Of a stretch of DNA of 64,000 nucleotides, positions 43,852 to 53,479 are shown in pieces. Location: positions 15,502,501 through 15,566,500 of the forward strand of contig NC_058191.1 of the NCBI RefSeq assembly GCF_907165205.1. Direction: 5' to 3'. The notes under the pieces are model-generated. The model did not search any database and had not been told where the DNA came from. It saw only the letters and a program-made list of their open reading frames with translations. The position numbers were made by a program, and so were the translations under genes. Position 1 is the first letter of the stretch. The number at the start of each line of letters is the position of its first letter. This DNA is from Coccinella septempunctata (taxonomy: Eukaryota; Arthropoda; Insecta; Coleoptera; Coccinellidae).

Positions 43852-45000
43852 TAAATCATATTAGATTATGCGCCAGTATAAAACTTTGCCGAATTTCGTT
43901 GCCAGCTCTCGGACTAATGGAGGCTGTTCAGAGAAGTTTTTTCGAGTAAGATCATGCTGTTTTGTTGAATGAATTCGGTGCAGTTAAGCTTGATGTCAGG
44001 AAGGGCGTTGTTTGTTTGAGGTTCCTTCATGGACCCTTGAATGGCACATCTACTCGCTAGAGTAGGATTTCATGTAGGACGCCCAAGTTCTAGACCCGTA
44101 CGCTTGTTCAACCTTACTACGCTCAGAACAAATATATTGTTTCATTCATCTGTGTACAATATGATTTGTTCCAAATTCAATCAGATCTCTCATCTCTGTG
44201 ATATACACTTTGACAGACAGTCCTTATTAATTAATATGTATATTACAAGGACACTACATATATACAAGAGTTTACATAATTTGTAGATCTTTTTAATTTT
44301 TGTGGTAATGTCACTTCTAATCCCACAGCACTCAGAATACAAAAGGTCATGGCAAAAGGAGTAATCAACCCCACAATATCGCTCAATAAGCCAGACGAAT
44401 AATTCACCGAAGGAGAACAGGAACGATCTTTCAGTTTTCCCAAAACAACCTTCACAGGTAGTAAACCCATAACTAGAATCGATACAGCAATATAGACCAA
44501 GAATCCTCGTAAGGAAGATTGAGCTATTTAAAAGACGATGTTTGGAGTGGGCAATGAACACCTTCAATCTATATAGATCACCAGAAGTGTAAAGAAAAAT
44601 CCTAGAAGAGATTCGTCTTCATCTTCTGAAGATAATCAGAAGCTGCTTAGAACGTGTCATATACACAGAAAATGGAGAAGGACAAAAGTTCCCTTCACAC
44701 CAAAATGGGGACCCACAATCTTCAAGAACAATTAATTCAACATCGTTTCTATTGAAGACGATGAAGAAAGTAGTAGATAACAACATAAGAATATAGAATC
44801 TGGAGAATACACCAATTCACAAATGCCAGATGGCCTACAGGACGACCGATCAACAAAAACTGCTCTGTATGACCGTATGACTCTATAGCTAGGTTCCTGG
44901 TCCCTCGGGAACTAAAGGAAATGAAGAGGCAAATACACTTGCCTCTAGCAACAAGGGAAGTTGACATTTATTCATCCAGTGGAATAAAAAATTTTTAATT
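43852..45000 (+). pseudogene. Decayed non-LTR remnant including an RNase H-like segment
   Basis: Short RT-thumb-like sequence follows the MITE (near 43870-43960). Near 44893-44955 one frame reads VPGPSGTKGNEEANTLASSN, matching the VPGHSG-x-x-GNE-x-AD-x-LA signature of RNase H domains in I/Jockey-type elements. The sequence between is non-coding now. Confidence 0.5.
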
Positions 45001-45346
45001 CACAAGTGAAATGAGATGACATAAGCATAAGCGGATAAAGCGATACCTTTCATGTCAATTTATAAATCCGATAATTCTCTAGAAAGTGTTATCGTTTGAT
45101 TTTTAATTGAAGTGGAATAAAATTCATGTGAGTTATAATTTTTTTTCATTCGAAAAAATAATAATGACAATATCAGTTAAAAGAACACCATAAGGGCACT
45201 TCAACCGGACCTGCTATTGCTCTAGAGACAAAATCCAATTCTTCACCTAACAGACTTTCGGGATGACCTTGGAGCCTAGGAAGCTAAATCATTTCAGTTG
45301 TGCAAATACAACTTGGTTTACTTGTATACACAGTTGCCAGATTTAG
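45001..45346. other. AT-rich sequence without a gene
   Basis: No motif seen up to the right subterminal array. Confidence 0.4.
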
Positions 45347-45709
45347 GACGCAACATTATGCGTCGTGTGAAAGATGTATATTGACTGTATATCAGTTTTC
45401 ATCATTTGAAGCGCCCTCGAAGCGGAATTTGCGTGAACTAAAAATATACTTTAGGTTTCATGAGACGCACTTTACTGCGTCTGGAGATATGTTTTTCAAC
45501 ATGGAATAACTCTTTCATCAAAAGATGTATGAAATCTATAGTTGTTCCAAAGATAGCTCACGACGTCCTTCACGATTTGCGACCACCCCTGTCGTTGAAT
45601 CCCTCGAAATACCAGAGAAAACTTTGAAAAACAATGCTGCGTCCGGTATACGGACGCAGTATTATTCAGGACGCAATAATGTATGGCCCAAAGACAATGT
45701 ATGGACGCA
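45347..45709 (-). repeat. Right subterminal array of GGACGCA
   Basis: Mostly inverted copies at 45347, 45463 (AGACGCA), 45652, 45669 and 45703, with plus copies at 45476 (TGCGTCT) and 45637. This mirrors the left array. Confidence 0.75.
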
Positions 45710-45727
45710 ACATAGTATGCTGGATAA

Positions 45728-45767
45728 ATATATATATATATATATATAATATATAATATATATATAT
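45728..45767. repeat. (TA)n tract at the right edge of the DNA transposon
   Basis: TA-rich microsatellite with ATAATATA interruptions, mirroring the longer (TA)n on the left side. Confidence 0.85.
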
Positions 45768-45873
45768 ATAATATAAGTCTATATATTGTTTTTGTAAAAC
45801 TGTATGACCTGTCCCCTACAATGGTTGTTTGTCTGAGGGGATTTAATAAACTTATTCTTATACTTATTCTTAT
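45768..45873 (+). other. 3' UTR end and tail of the CR1-like element
   Basis: TGACCTGTCCCCTACAATGG then TTTAATAAACTTATTC and (TTATTC)n lead directly into Helitron codons. This places the 3' end of the element whose ORF2 ends at 40083. Confidence 0.7.
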
Positions 45874-46060
45874 TCATACGATGCTCTGCAATACCCGCTA
45901 ATGTTTTTGAGAGGTGATGATGGATATCATCTCAACATCAAGATGATAAATCTATTGAATGGTGAGGACTCATTTTAAAACTTAAAAAGTCTACTTAATA
46001 CAAATTTGAAATATTTCATTTTAGTCCAGTAAATCACCAAGAAAGTTAGCTCGATGAATT
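45874..46060 (+). pseudogene. Helitron protein segment
   Basis: SYDALQYPLMFLRGDDGYHL, then NIKMINLLNGEDSF, is open to 45977. After a stretch with GTGAG at 45962 and TTCATTTTAG near 46014-46023 (a possible short intron), the sequence reads ITKKVSSMN. The next codons (YYAFCLM) lie at 58093, after the BEL insertion. GAATT at 46056-46060 is duplicated at 58089-58093. Confidence 0.75.
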
Positions 46061-46282
46061 TGGTCGATCGTGAGTTGGGTTGCCTAACTCCGGTTTGTCA
46101 TGCGCCGACGAAAAAAAACCTTTTTGGTATGTCAATCACGACAATTTTCGTATCATCGCCGGACGCGCCGAAATCCTTCTTTCGAAAACCTAATAATAAT
46201 AATTATTGCACATCTCTCTATATTGAGCGACTTTAAGTGAAGTGCCGTGTATTCTTAATCTATCGTGCCACGGAGCTAAGTG
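46061..46282 (+). repeat. 5' LTR of the second BEL/Pao element, first part
   Basis: It starts TGGTCG like the 3' LTR, then carries about 70 extra bases before CAATTTTCGTATCATCGCCG and the shared end GTGCCACGGAGCTAAGTG. The non-LTR element begins directly after. Confidence 0.8.
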
Positions 46283-46289
46283 CAGAAGG

Positions 46290-46318
46290 ATAAATAAATA
46301 AATAAATAAATAAATAAT
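46290..46318 (-). repeat. (AAAT)n simple repeat, 3' tail of the non-LTR element
   Basis: About seven AAAT units, the 3' terminal microsatellite of the minus-strand element. Confidence 0.9.
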
Positions 46319-46408
46319 TCCTTTATTTCAAATCATCTCCAGGTAAAATTACATAGAGAGGAATGAAATGATGTCAATATCAGCATTCAGCATGTAAGTA
46401 TATACAAT

Positions 46409-49207
46409 TTAAACAAACTCTGGCAAGTTGTTACAATTTAAAAAATCGCCAAGTGAATATGGTTCCAGTTTTATCAGGAGTTTCCTTATAGTATGTTTGA
46501 ATTTTATCAGGCTAGACAATCTGCATGTATTTGGTAGTTTATTGTAAACTTTTATGCACATATAATAGGGACCTTTTTCTGTACTTGTAAGCCGATGAGA
46601 CGGATAAGTGAGGTTCGTCGTCCTTGTATTATATCCATGGACATAGTTGGACCTGAATTCATGCTGGTGCCTGAAAAAAAACATTAGACACTCAACTATA
46701 TATAATCCATATATAGTCCTAATCTGCATATCCTTGAAAACACCCCTGCAGGTGTCTCTGAATTTCATATGCCTCATTACTCTTATGGTTCTTTTCTGTA
46801 TAATGAAAAGGAGCTGTATACTGGAGCTGCATCCCCAGAACACAATCCCATATCTTAGTACAGATTCAAAGTTAGCATGGTACAGTATTTTCAATGTTTT
46901 CTCGTCCATATATCTTGACACCACCCTGATTCCATATCCAATGCTACTCAGTCTCAACCCAGTTTTTTCCACATGATTGTTCCAGTCTAAGAACTCATCA
47001 ATGTGTACTCCCAGGAATCTTGTCTCAGGAACAGGTTTCATTTCCTCACCATTCAGGTTTATGCTATCACCCAGATTAATTCGGGAATTCTTCGTTCTAA
47101 ACACCATGATATTTGTCTTTGATGCATTCAGTGCCAATTCATTCCTATTGAACCAACTACAGATTCCAGACAAACTGGCCCCTGCCTCCTCAGTTACCTC
47201 TGATAGCGTCTTTCCAGAAACCAATATGTTGGTGTCGTCCACATAGTTCACCATTCCATCCATGATAAGGTCATTAATGTAAATGATGAAGAAAATGGGA
47301 CCTGCATTACTGCCTTGTGCTAGGCCACTTTCTTTGACTACAATCTTGGATCTGTTTTCATTAATAATGACCTGTTGTTTTCTCTCTAGAAGGTAAGATT
47401 CAATCCACTTATGTGCTTTTCTTCTTATACCATATTTTTCAAGTTTGATCAGTAAATATTTGAGGTTCACGCAGTCATAGGCCTTGCTAAGATCTAAAAA
47501 CATGCCAATAGTTACATTTTTCTTCTCAAATTCCTGGAGTATCATATTTACAAATTGATAGATGGCAGTATTTGTTGATTTCCCTTTCAGGAAACCATGT
47601 TGTGAGTCTGAGAATAGATTACATTTTTTGAAGAATTCCAACAGTCTTGTGCACATTACTAGTTCGAAGATTTTGGAAAATGAGGGTAGCAAGCTGATCG
47701 GCCTATAACTATCAAGACTTTCTCGGTCTCCCTTTTTGTACATGGGCTTTATAAGGGCAAATTTTAACTGATCAGGGAATTTCGCAAATTTCATGGAGTT
47801 GTTGATAATATAACACAATACTGATGTTATCTGTGTAAGCGACAGTTTGACAATACTGGTTGGAATATCATCATATCCGCTTGAATGTTTGTTCTTCAGG
47901 CTCGAACATAGTTTGGTCAGTTCTTCAGTATCTACAGGTCTCAAGAACAGTGACTGATCATTTTCTTTTATATTACAGGTGAAAGTCTGATGATGTACTT
48001 CATCTACTAGTTTCTGAACTGCGTCAATCAGGTGTGTGTTAAATTTGTCAGGCAGTGATGTTGGATCTTCATCGATGTTATGTTCTCTGTATCTACTTTT
48101 CCCTGTTAACTCTCTACATATGTTCCACATGGATCTCATTTCGCAATCTGATTTCATTATTCTGTCCTGAAGAGATCTCTTTTTATCTTCTTTCAATACC
48201 TGGTCATAATACTTTTTTGTGTTTTTGTATTGCTCTTTGAGAGATGGATTATCAGTTGAAAGTACTAGTAAAATATCCAATTGATGTTTAACTTCTTCAG
48301 CATGTTCACTCTTCTTGTATTTCCTGTTTTTATTGGAGAGTAGCCTGGTAATTGGGAAGCTTTCATTGAAAATATTCAGGTAGTTATTGATGAAAGTTCT
48401 CCACTGCTCATTCACATCCTTCCGGTCGATTGCCAGTACATCTTCCCATGTTTGTTGTCTCAGTTGCTCTACAAAGCGGTTTCTATTTTCCTCATCAAAG
48501 AGAAATCTCTTGAATAAATATTTCATTTCATCTTTCTTATCTAGGGTGAACACAAATTTTTGTCCAAAGTGATCAGATATATGTGATACAAGAATTTTAG
48601 AAATGTGCCCATTATCCAGGTTGGTACATATGTTATCCAGGCAGCTTTTAGAATGCTCAGTTACTCTAGTATAGTTAACAACCGTTGTTCTGATGGAATA
48701 GGAATTGAGCATTGTAGCTAGTTTGAGCTTATTACTATTTTCATCCAGCATTTCAATGTTGAACTCCCCTGTTATAAAAACAATAACTTCGAGGTTTACT
48801 TGGTTGGAAAGAATATTTTCTAGCAGGTTAAAAAACACCTCAACAGAACCCTTTGGTGGACGATAGATACACAAGATAAAAATTCTCATTTCATCAAGGA
48901 AACACTCAGCAGCACAACATTCAAACTCTCCAGGTATTGAGAACTCGCTTGCATTTTTGTATTCCCTACAGGCTATTGCATCTTTGATGTAAATGGCCGA
49001 TCCTCCATGTTCATCCTCCCCTCTGCAAAAGCAGGATACCAGTCTGAAACCTTGAATACCAATCTGTGTGATTTGATCTCTTAACCTCCAGTGTTCTGTA
49101 AGACAAAGTATTACAGTTTCTGTATTTTCCTTCAAAAGTTGTTCTACTAGATCTATACTGTTACCCAAAGATCGAAGATTCTGATGCATAATACCGTAGT
49201 CAACCAC
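46409..49207 (-). CDS. CR1-group ORF2 protein (endonuclease and reverse transcriptase), intact frame
   Basis: 932 codons without a break. The N-terminal AP-type endonuclease reads MHQNLRSLGNSIDLVEQLL, TVILCLTEHWRLRDQ, HGGSAIYIKDAIACREY, ILCIYRPPKGSVEVF, FITGEFNIEML and LVSHISDHFGQKF. The usual GDFN is GEFN here, a conservative change at a catalytic-site position. RT reads SSGYDDIPTSIVKLSLTQIT, SYRPISLLPSFSKIFELVMC, VTIGMFLDLSKAYDCVNLKY (motif A), SGLAQGSNAGPIFFIIYIND (motif B, AQGSNAGP instead of PQGSVLGP) and MVNYVDDTNILVSGKTL (YVDD). A thumb and C-terminal tail follow (NKLPNTCRLSSLIKFKHTI). It would nick target DNA and reverse transcribe the element RNA. Confidence 0.9.
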   Translation of the reverse strand: MVDYGIMHQNLRSLGNSIDLVEQLLKENTETVILCLTEHWRLRDQITQIGIQGFRLVSCFCRGEDEHGGSAIYIKDAIACREYKNASEFSIPGEFECCAAECFLDEMRIFILCIYRPPKGSVEVFFNLLENILSNQVNLEVIVFITGEFNIEMLDENSNKLKLATMLNSYSIRTTVVNYTRVTEHSKSCLDNICTNLDNGHISKILVSHISDHFGQKFVFTLDKKDEMKYLFKRFLFDEENRNRFVEQLRQQTWEDVLAIDRKDVNEQWRTFINNYLNIFNESFPITRLLSNKNRKYKKSEHAEEVKHQLDILLVLSTDNPSLKEQYKNTKKYYDQVLKEDKKRSLQDRIMKSDCEMRSMWNICRELTGKSRYREHNIDEDPTSLPDKFNTHLIDAVQKLVDEVHHQTFTCNIKENDQSLFLRPVDTEELTKLCSSLKNKHSSGYDDIPTSIVKLSLTQITSVLCYIINNSMKFAKFPDQLKFALIKPMYKKGDRESLDSYRPISLLPSFSKIFELVMCTRLLEFFKKCNLFSDSQHGFLKGKSTNTAIYQFVNMILQEFEKKNVTIGMFLDLSKAYDCVNLKYLLIKLEKYGIRRKAHKWIESYLLERKQQVIINENRSKIVVKESGLAQGSNAGPIFFIIYINDLIMDGMVNYVDDTNILVSGKTLSEVTEEAGASLSGICSWFNRNELALNASKTNIMVFRTKNSRINLGDSINLNGEEMKPVPETRFLGVHIDEFLDWNNHVEKTGLRLSSIGYGIRVVSRYMDEKTLKILYHANFESVLRYGIVFWGCSSSIQLLFIIQKRTIRVMRHMKFRDTCRGVFKDMQIRTIYGLYIVECLMFFFRHQHEFRSNYVHGYNTRTTNLTYPSHRLTSTEKGPYYMCIKVYNKLPNTCRLSSLIKFKHTIRKLLIKLEPYSLGDFLNCNNLPEFV

Positions 49208-49272
49208 CCTATTAGAATATTCTTTGTTGTTTTTTGCATACTTATGGGGATCCCTCTGATCTGAATTATCAT

Positions 49273-50328
49273 CTATAAAAAATCCTCACTTGGTTTATAT
49301 TTTTGGAAGTGCCCAAAGTTGAATCTCTTCACTCCCACATTTTGTGGCCAAAAGGAGGGATCATACAGTTCATCCTTTTTCACGAGTGGTGCCGTCAATA
49401 CAAAACATTTCAACTGAGTTGGTTCACTTGGTAACTCCTTCACTTTGACATTTTCATCGGTGAATGCGGGATTTTTCCTTACGTATTCTTCCACTTGTTC
49501 AGCTGTTACATGTCTTTTTATTCTATACAGATATATCCAGGCTCTTCTTTCAGCTCCAACAAAACCCGTTTTTTCTTCTTCTTTGGAGACTGCCGTTGTG
49601 CCAAGTCGTCTAGATTTAGGTCTTCTGCGTTGAACTGTTTGGAAACCATCTTCAGTTGTGTTGTGATTATATGATGCTTCATTATTATTATTTCTAATAG
49701 GTAACTCTTTATCTTTATTGCCTTGGTTCTTTAATGTTGGCGTGAATTTACTTTGTTGTTGTTTTGTTATGTATTTGGGGTTATCTGTCAGGTGTCTCCT
49801 GTCAACCTCCAAGTCCTCATGCATCTGAACTACTACTCTTGGAACTATTTTACTTTCAGAAGTCTTTGTTGTCTTATCTCCAGTCCGATCAGTTTTCAGT
49901 ATGTCGGAGTATTGTTTACCTTCATTGTTGGTTTTTTCATCAAATTTTTTTTCAATGTCATCTAACCGTTGTTTCAGTAATCTATTGTTTTCTCTTAGGA
50001 TACTATTATTTTCTTTCAGTATTTCATTTTTTTCATTGGATTCAATAAGGAGCTTACTTAAATGTTCGATTTTCAACTCCAATATTTCTTCTCTATTGAG
50101 ATTTCGCTGCTTATCTTGAACTTCATCACAGCACTCGACATATCTTTCATTGATAATTTTCATATTTTTCTTCTTTGCGCACGAATTATGGTAAAAGCCC
50201 CCACAATTCATACACACTTGAGTTGTGCAAGTCTTTTTAGCACAGCAACTGTAATTATTTTTCACTGAATTCACTTCTTTTTCACTTCTAACGCTTTCGC
50301 CTTCACCCAGATCATCATCACCCGACAT
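49273..50328 (-). CDS. CR1-group ORF1 protein (Cys-rich, coiled coil, RRM-like), intact
   Basis: 351 codons, starting MSGDDDLGEGESVRSEKEVN. A Cys/His-rich N-terminal part (CCAKKTCTTQVCMNCGGFYH, then C..CC) resembles a degenerate PHD-type finger. A coiled coil follows (ILELKIEHLSKLLIESNEKN to about residue 130), then a basic, Asn/Gln-rich linker and a C-terminal globular part (WIYLYRIKRHVTAEQVEEYV, KCFVLTAPLVKKDEL, VGVKRFNFGHFQKY) that looks like an RNA-binding fold. It ends 65 bases before the ORF2 start on the same strand. ORF1 proteins of this group coat the element RNA. Confidence 0.85.
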   Translation of the reverse strand: MSGDDDLGEGESVRSEKEVNSVKNNYSCCAKKTCTTQVCMNCGGFYHNSCAKKKNMKIINERYVECCDEVQDKQRNLNREEILELKIEHLSKLLIESNEKNEILKENNSILRENNRLLKQRLDDIEKKFDEKTNNEGKQYSDILKTDRTGDKTTKTSESKIVPRVVVQMHEDLEVDRRHLTDNPKYITKQQQSKFTPTLKNQGNKDKELPIRNNNNEASYNHNTTEDGFQTVQRRRPKSRRLGTTAVSKEEEKTGFVGAERRAWIYLYRIKRHVTAEQVEEYVRKNPAFTDENVKVKELPSEPTQLKCFVLTAPLVKKDELYDPSFWPQNVGVKRFNFGHFQKYKPSEDFL

Positions 50329-50353
50329 CTTGACATGAATGTTAGGAAGGATG

Positions 50354-50536
50354 AAAGGAGGGTCGGTTCCGTGTTTCCCTTCCCTTAGGAACCCCCTTTC
50401 TGATACCAGACCAGTGGAGATTCATCTGAGTTTCGACTTCACCCAGTTAGGGTAGGTAAGGGCATTTTCACTTGTTCAGTTGCTCAATATCTATAAGTCA
50501 TCTGAAGTTGATCGCAAACTCATTTGCGATCAATTA
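50354..50536 (+). repeat. 5' LTR of the second BEL/Pao element, second part
   Basis: GGAGGGTCGGTT to TTTGCGATCAATTA matches the end of the 3' LTR (57911-58088) almost base for base. It could be mistaken for the 5' UTR of the neighbouring non-LTR element. Confidence 0.82.
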
Positions 50537-50639
50537 CACTATTCAACAAGGGTTCTCCCACCTAAGAGATTTATATTTTTTTTGTTAGGTATCCCTCACC
50601 TTATACAATAACAAAAATAATAGTACTTACGTTTGTTTA

Positions 50640-51329
50640 GCTTCCGTTATCAAAATAAAAGACATGCGTGAATTGTCCATGTTCGCACTTCTTTACCCTA
50701 CGATACGTTATAAAATACACAAACTATTGAAACAAGTTCAGTTTCTGGCAGCATTGAATGACTTCGAAAAAGAAGCCTGGTTGTCCTTTGTAGAAGTGAC
50801 CAAAAATTTTCTTGGCGATCAGAAATCTCCGCAATATGTAAATATCGTCAAAACGATGTTACAGGCTCATCAAAAAATGGGATGCAACATGTCCTTAAAG
50901 CCCGATTGCAACAGCCGAGAATTCTCTACAACATTCTCGCAAGAAAACGGCAGAGATTATTTTGTATGCAACTGAACAGAGAATTCTACCGAAAGTGCGT
51001 ATGCAACGGTTTATAATTCACGGCGCATGAATTTTCGAGCAAATTCTCTAGAGAATTCTCGGCTGTTGCAAACGGGCTTAAAAATACACTTTTTGCAATC
51101 ACATATTAATTTCTTTCCACAAAATATGGGAGCCGTAAGTGACGAGCATGGAGAGCGATTCCATCAAGACATCGCGTCATTCGAAAAACGCTACCAAGGC
51201 AAAGGGGAACCCTCTATGCTTGCTGATTATTGTTGGTCCATCGTTAGAGAAATACTGGAGTCGTCCTACAGCAGAAAAGACAAAAGATCTAAGCGATCGG
51301 AATCTTTTACACCATTGCAAATATTATAA
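50640..51329 (+). pseudogene. Fragment of a conserved arthropod repeat-borne protein
   Basis: Two exon-like pieces read through a MITE: ALNDFEKEAWLSFVEVTKNF, LGDQKSPQYVNIVKTML and MGCNMSLK before it, then IHFLQSHINFFPQNMGAVSD, EHGERFHQDIASFEKRYQGK and ADYCWSIVREILESS after it. The motif set GCNMS-K-HFL-SH-FP-N-G-SDEHGERFHQDI occurs, as I remember, in many arthropod repeat-associated hypothetical proteins; I do not know its biochemical role. With the MITE removed the frame is continuous, so it was intact when the MITE arrived. It is inside the CACTA-like unit and may be part of its protein. Confidence 0.6.
50899..51078. repeat. MITE, 180 bp, inside the conserved gene fragment
   Basis: About 30-bp terminal inverted repeats: AGCCCGATTGCAACAGCCGA on the left, AGCCCGTTTGCAACAGCCGA inverted from the right, both continuing GAATTCTCTA. 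TAA (or TTAA) is duplicated on both sides (50895-50898, 51079-51081), and removal restores the SLK-IHF reading. Confidence 0.88.
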
Positions 51330-51493
51330 TGCATTGTTTTTGTTAAAAATCATGAATATAATTATTAAAAAACAACAAGAGCTAACTTCCACTTTTTATT
51401 TATCGTGCGTTTATACCTTGGCTACGAAGATTAAAAATATATATATTTTCCTTGGGTTGGAGAACAAAGCTATAATTTTGTCGATCAGTGTTA

Positions 51494-51513
51494 TTGGTGC
51501 CGTGAAACCCGGG
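51494..51513 (+). promoter_or_regulatory. Primer-binding site of the second BEL/Pao element
   Basis: TTGGTGCCGTGAAACCCGGG is a typical BEL/Pao primer site. It should follow the 5' LTR directly, but a CACTA-like element now separates them. Confidence 0.75.
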
Positions 51514-51905
51514 AAGTAATCTAAAATCCCCTTAATTCAGTCTATTTTTCCATTTCTGTTCATCTGATATTTAATTTCAAATTCATCATTTTGTTTCCAT
51601 TCGGATAAATCAATTGAATTTACTACACGGCAATCCTTATCGAGCTGTCATCTGTTTTTATCTTCAGCGATAAGCGTGTGCATCAGGTAGTTGTTCCGGA
51701 ATTCCTTCGAAGTAAATTCGCATCTTGGAATAATTACAATTTCACAGTATTATTATTGTAATTTCGAGTTTTGCATTCAACGTCATCTGTTTATTATCTT
51801 CACTGATAATCAATCAATCGTCTGTTCATTGCTTCTTCGGAATCCCCGTGAATAGTTTTTTTCTCTTTATCTTTTTACATACCAGGGTCGTTCAGCAAGG
51901 TCGGA
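51514..51905 (+). other. BEL/Pao leader
   Basis: No frame is visible. The words TCATCTGTTT and ATCTTCA(G/C)(T/C)GATAA each occur twice (near 51645-51675 and 51783-51810), suggesting a partial internal duplication in the untranslated leader. Confidence 0.5.
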
Positions 51906-53390
51906 ATGCCGTCGCTAGACAAATTAAAGGCCTCTTTCGCCGAATCGATGGTCAAGCGCGAGAATGCGTCCACAGCAGCTTCCACCCAGCTCAATTTAGT
52001 TAAGGGTTTGACCACTGAGGTCCAAGTAGCTAACATGTGCCTGACTGAATTGACCAGGGCGGAAAAATCATTCAGGGAAGCTGATGAATTGATAGTCAGA
52101 CTCAACTCTCACCTTCCAAATTTGCAGCATTCTTCGAAACTTGCCTGCATATTCGTGCCGCCCACAGCCGCATAACTGCATCTTCGTCTGTTGCCGCGCC
52201 TTCCTCATCGTCGGTTGAGCTTCCGATTCCTCGGTTTGAGTTGCCCCGCTTTTCTGGTAAAATCGAGGAATGGCCTGGATTTGTTGCTCTCTTCGACGCC
52301 CTAGTGCACCAAAGTACCTCTCTGGCGCCCGTTCAGAAATTCCACCTGCTGTCGTCGGCTCTTTCCGGTGAGGCCGCATCCGTGATCTCCGGATTCGAGA
52401 TGAATTCGGCCAACTATCCTCTGGCTTATCGGGCCCTTCACTCCCGCTACCAGAATCCCCGGCGTCTGGCAGATCTTTACGTGAACCAGATTTTAGAGTC
52501 CCGGCCAGCATTTCTGTCTTCTTTGCCACAATTGAAGTGGTTCATCACAACCCATCAGAACGCCATAAATGCAATCAAGGCGCTGCCAATATCAGATCTG
52601 GCAGACTATCTTCTGTTATCCATGTCATTACGTAACCTCGATGAAGCATCTCGCCAGTTGTTCGAAGGGCAGTTATCCTCTGATGATTTTCCCACTCTCG
52701 TTCAGCTGACCGAATTCATCAATCGACAGTTGCGAGTGTTGGAAAGTTCTACCCTCACCTCGTCCCGATCGTCTGCGCCCAGGAGATCGTCAAGACCTCA
52801 ATCACCAGCGGCCTCAACGTCTGTTCCTCTATCGTCTGCTCAATCATCCCCTGGTCCATCCGCTCGCCCCCATGCATATGCTGGAGTACGCCCCTCTGCT
52901 TCATCTAGTTCGTCCTCAGCCTGTGTGTATTGCTCCGCGAATCACTCTATTCGCCAGTGTCGAGAATTCAAGGCCATGAACATCCACCAGAGGCGAGCTT
53001 TCGTGACTGAAAGGCAATTGTGTAGAAACTGCATGTCGGTTTTCCATGGTACTGTTGCGTGCAGTTCGGATCAGTGTTGTCACACGTGCGGGCGACGACA
53101 TCACACGATCCTTCACTTGGCACCTACCACCTCGCCCCTTTCAGCTTCCCACACCTCGACGGAAGAGACCCCTCCCTCGACGGACCAATGTTCTTCTTTG
53201 CCTCCTGCCGGGTCTAGGTCTCCAATTCGCGCTGTCATCTCTCGGGGCACTTCAGTCAGGGGTAGATATCGCGAGACTTCTAGGTCATCTGGTTCTGCAT
53301 CGTCTCGAGCGTCCCTCGCTCCTCCGTCTCGTCACTCTTGCTCCACCTCCGGAAGCTGTACCTATTGACTATCATCTCGTCGTCATCTAA
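51906..53390 (+). pseudogene. BEL/Pao gag (DUF1759-type capsid and zinc knuckles)
   Basis: The start MPSLDKLKASFAESMVKREN leads to a helical region, then a frameshift near 52150. The second frame (52241-53368) reads LPRFSGKIEEWPGFVALFDA, QKFHLLSSALSGEAASVISG and RYQNPRRLADLYVNQIL, the DUF1759 capsid of BEL elements. Ser/Pro-rich linkers follow, then three zinc-knuckle-like motifs: CVYCSANHSIRQC, CRNCMSVFHGTVAC and CCHTCGRRHHTILH. A further frameshift occurs near 53350. Gag assembles the virus-like particle. Confidence 0.82.
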
Positions 53391-53479
53391 CCCCAATGAG
53401 CAAACATCCGTCGTCGTCCTTTCATCTGCTCCCCTTCACTCATCTGTACTCATCTCCACGATCTTCCTGGCGCCGAACC

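Larger units (their letters stand above)
46283..50353 (-). mobile_element. Apparently full-length CR1-group non-LTR retrotransposon
   Basis: It has a 3' (TTTA)n tail (46290-46318 on the plus strand as AAATAAAT), ORF2 and ORF1 both intact, and a 5' end close to the ORF1 start. GAAGGAT occurs at both junctions (46285-46291 and about 50346-50352), a probable 7-bp target duplication. It is inserted within the BEL 5' LTR and is one of the least damaged elements in the window. Confidence 0.85.
50537..51490. mobile_element. CACTA-like (CMC/EnSpm-type) short transposon
   Basis: The ends are CACTATTCAACAA on the left and inverted CACTGATCGACAA on the right (10 of 13 identical), and TTA is duplicated at 50534-50536 and 51491-51493. 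CACTA/CACTG ends with a 3-bp duplication are typical of the CMC superfamily. It lies precisely between the BEL LTR end and its PBS. It encloses a conserved gene fragment and a smaller MITE. Confidence 0.6.

Noticed and set aside
44190..44567. Minus-strand 125-codon frame
   Set aside because: Low-complexity, no motif, within decayed non-LTR DNA.
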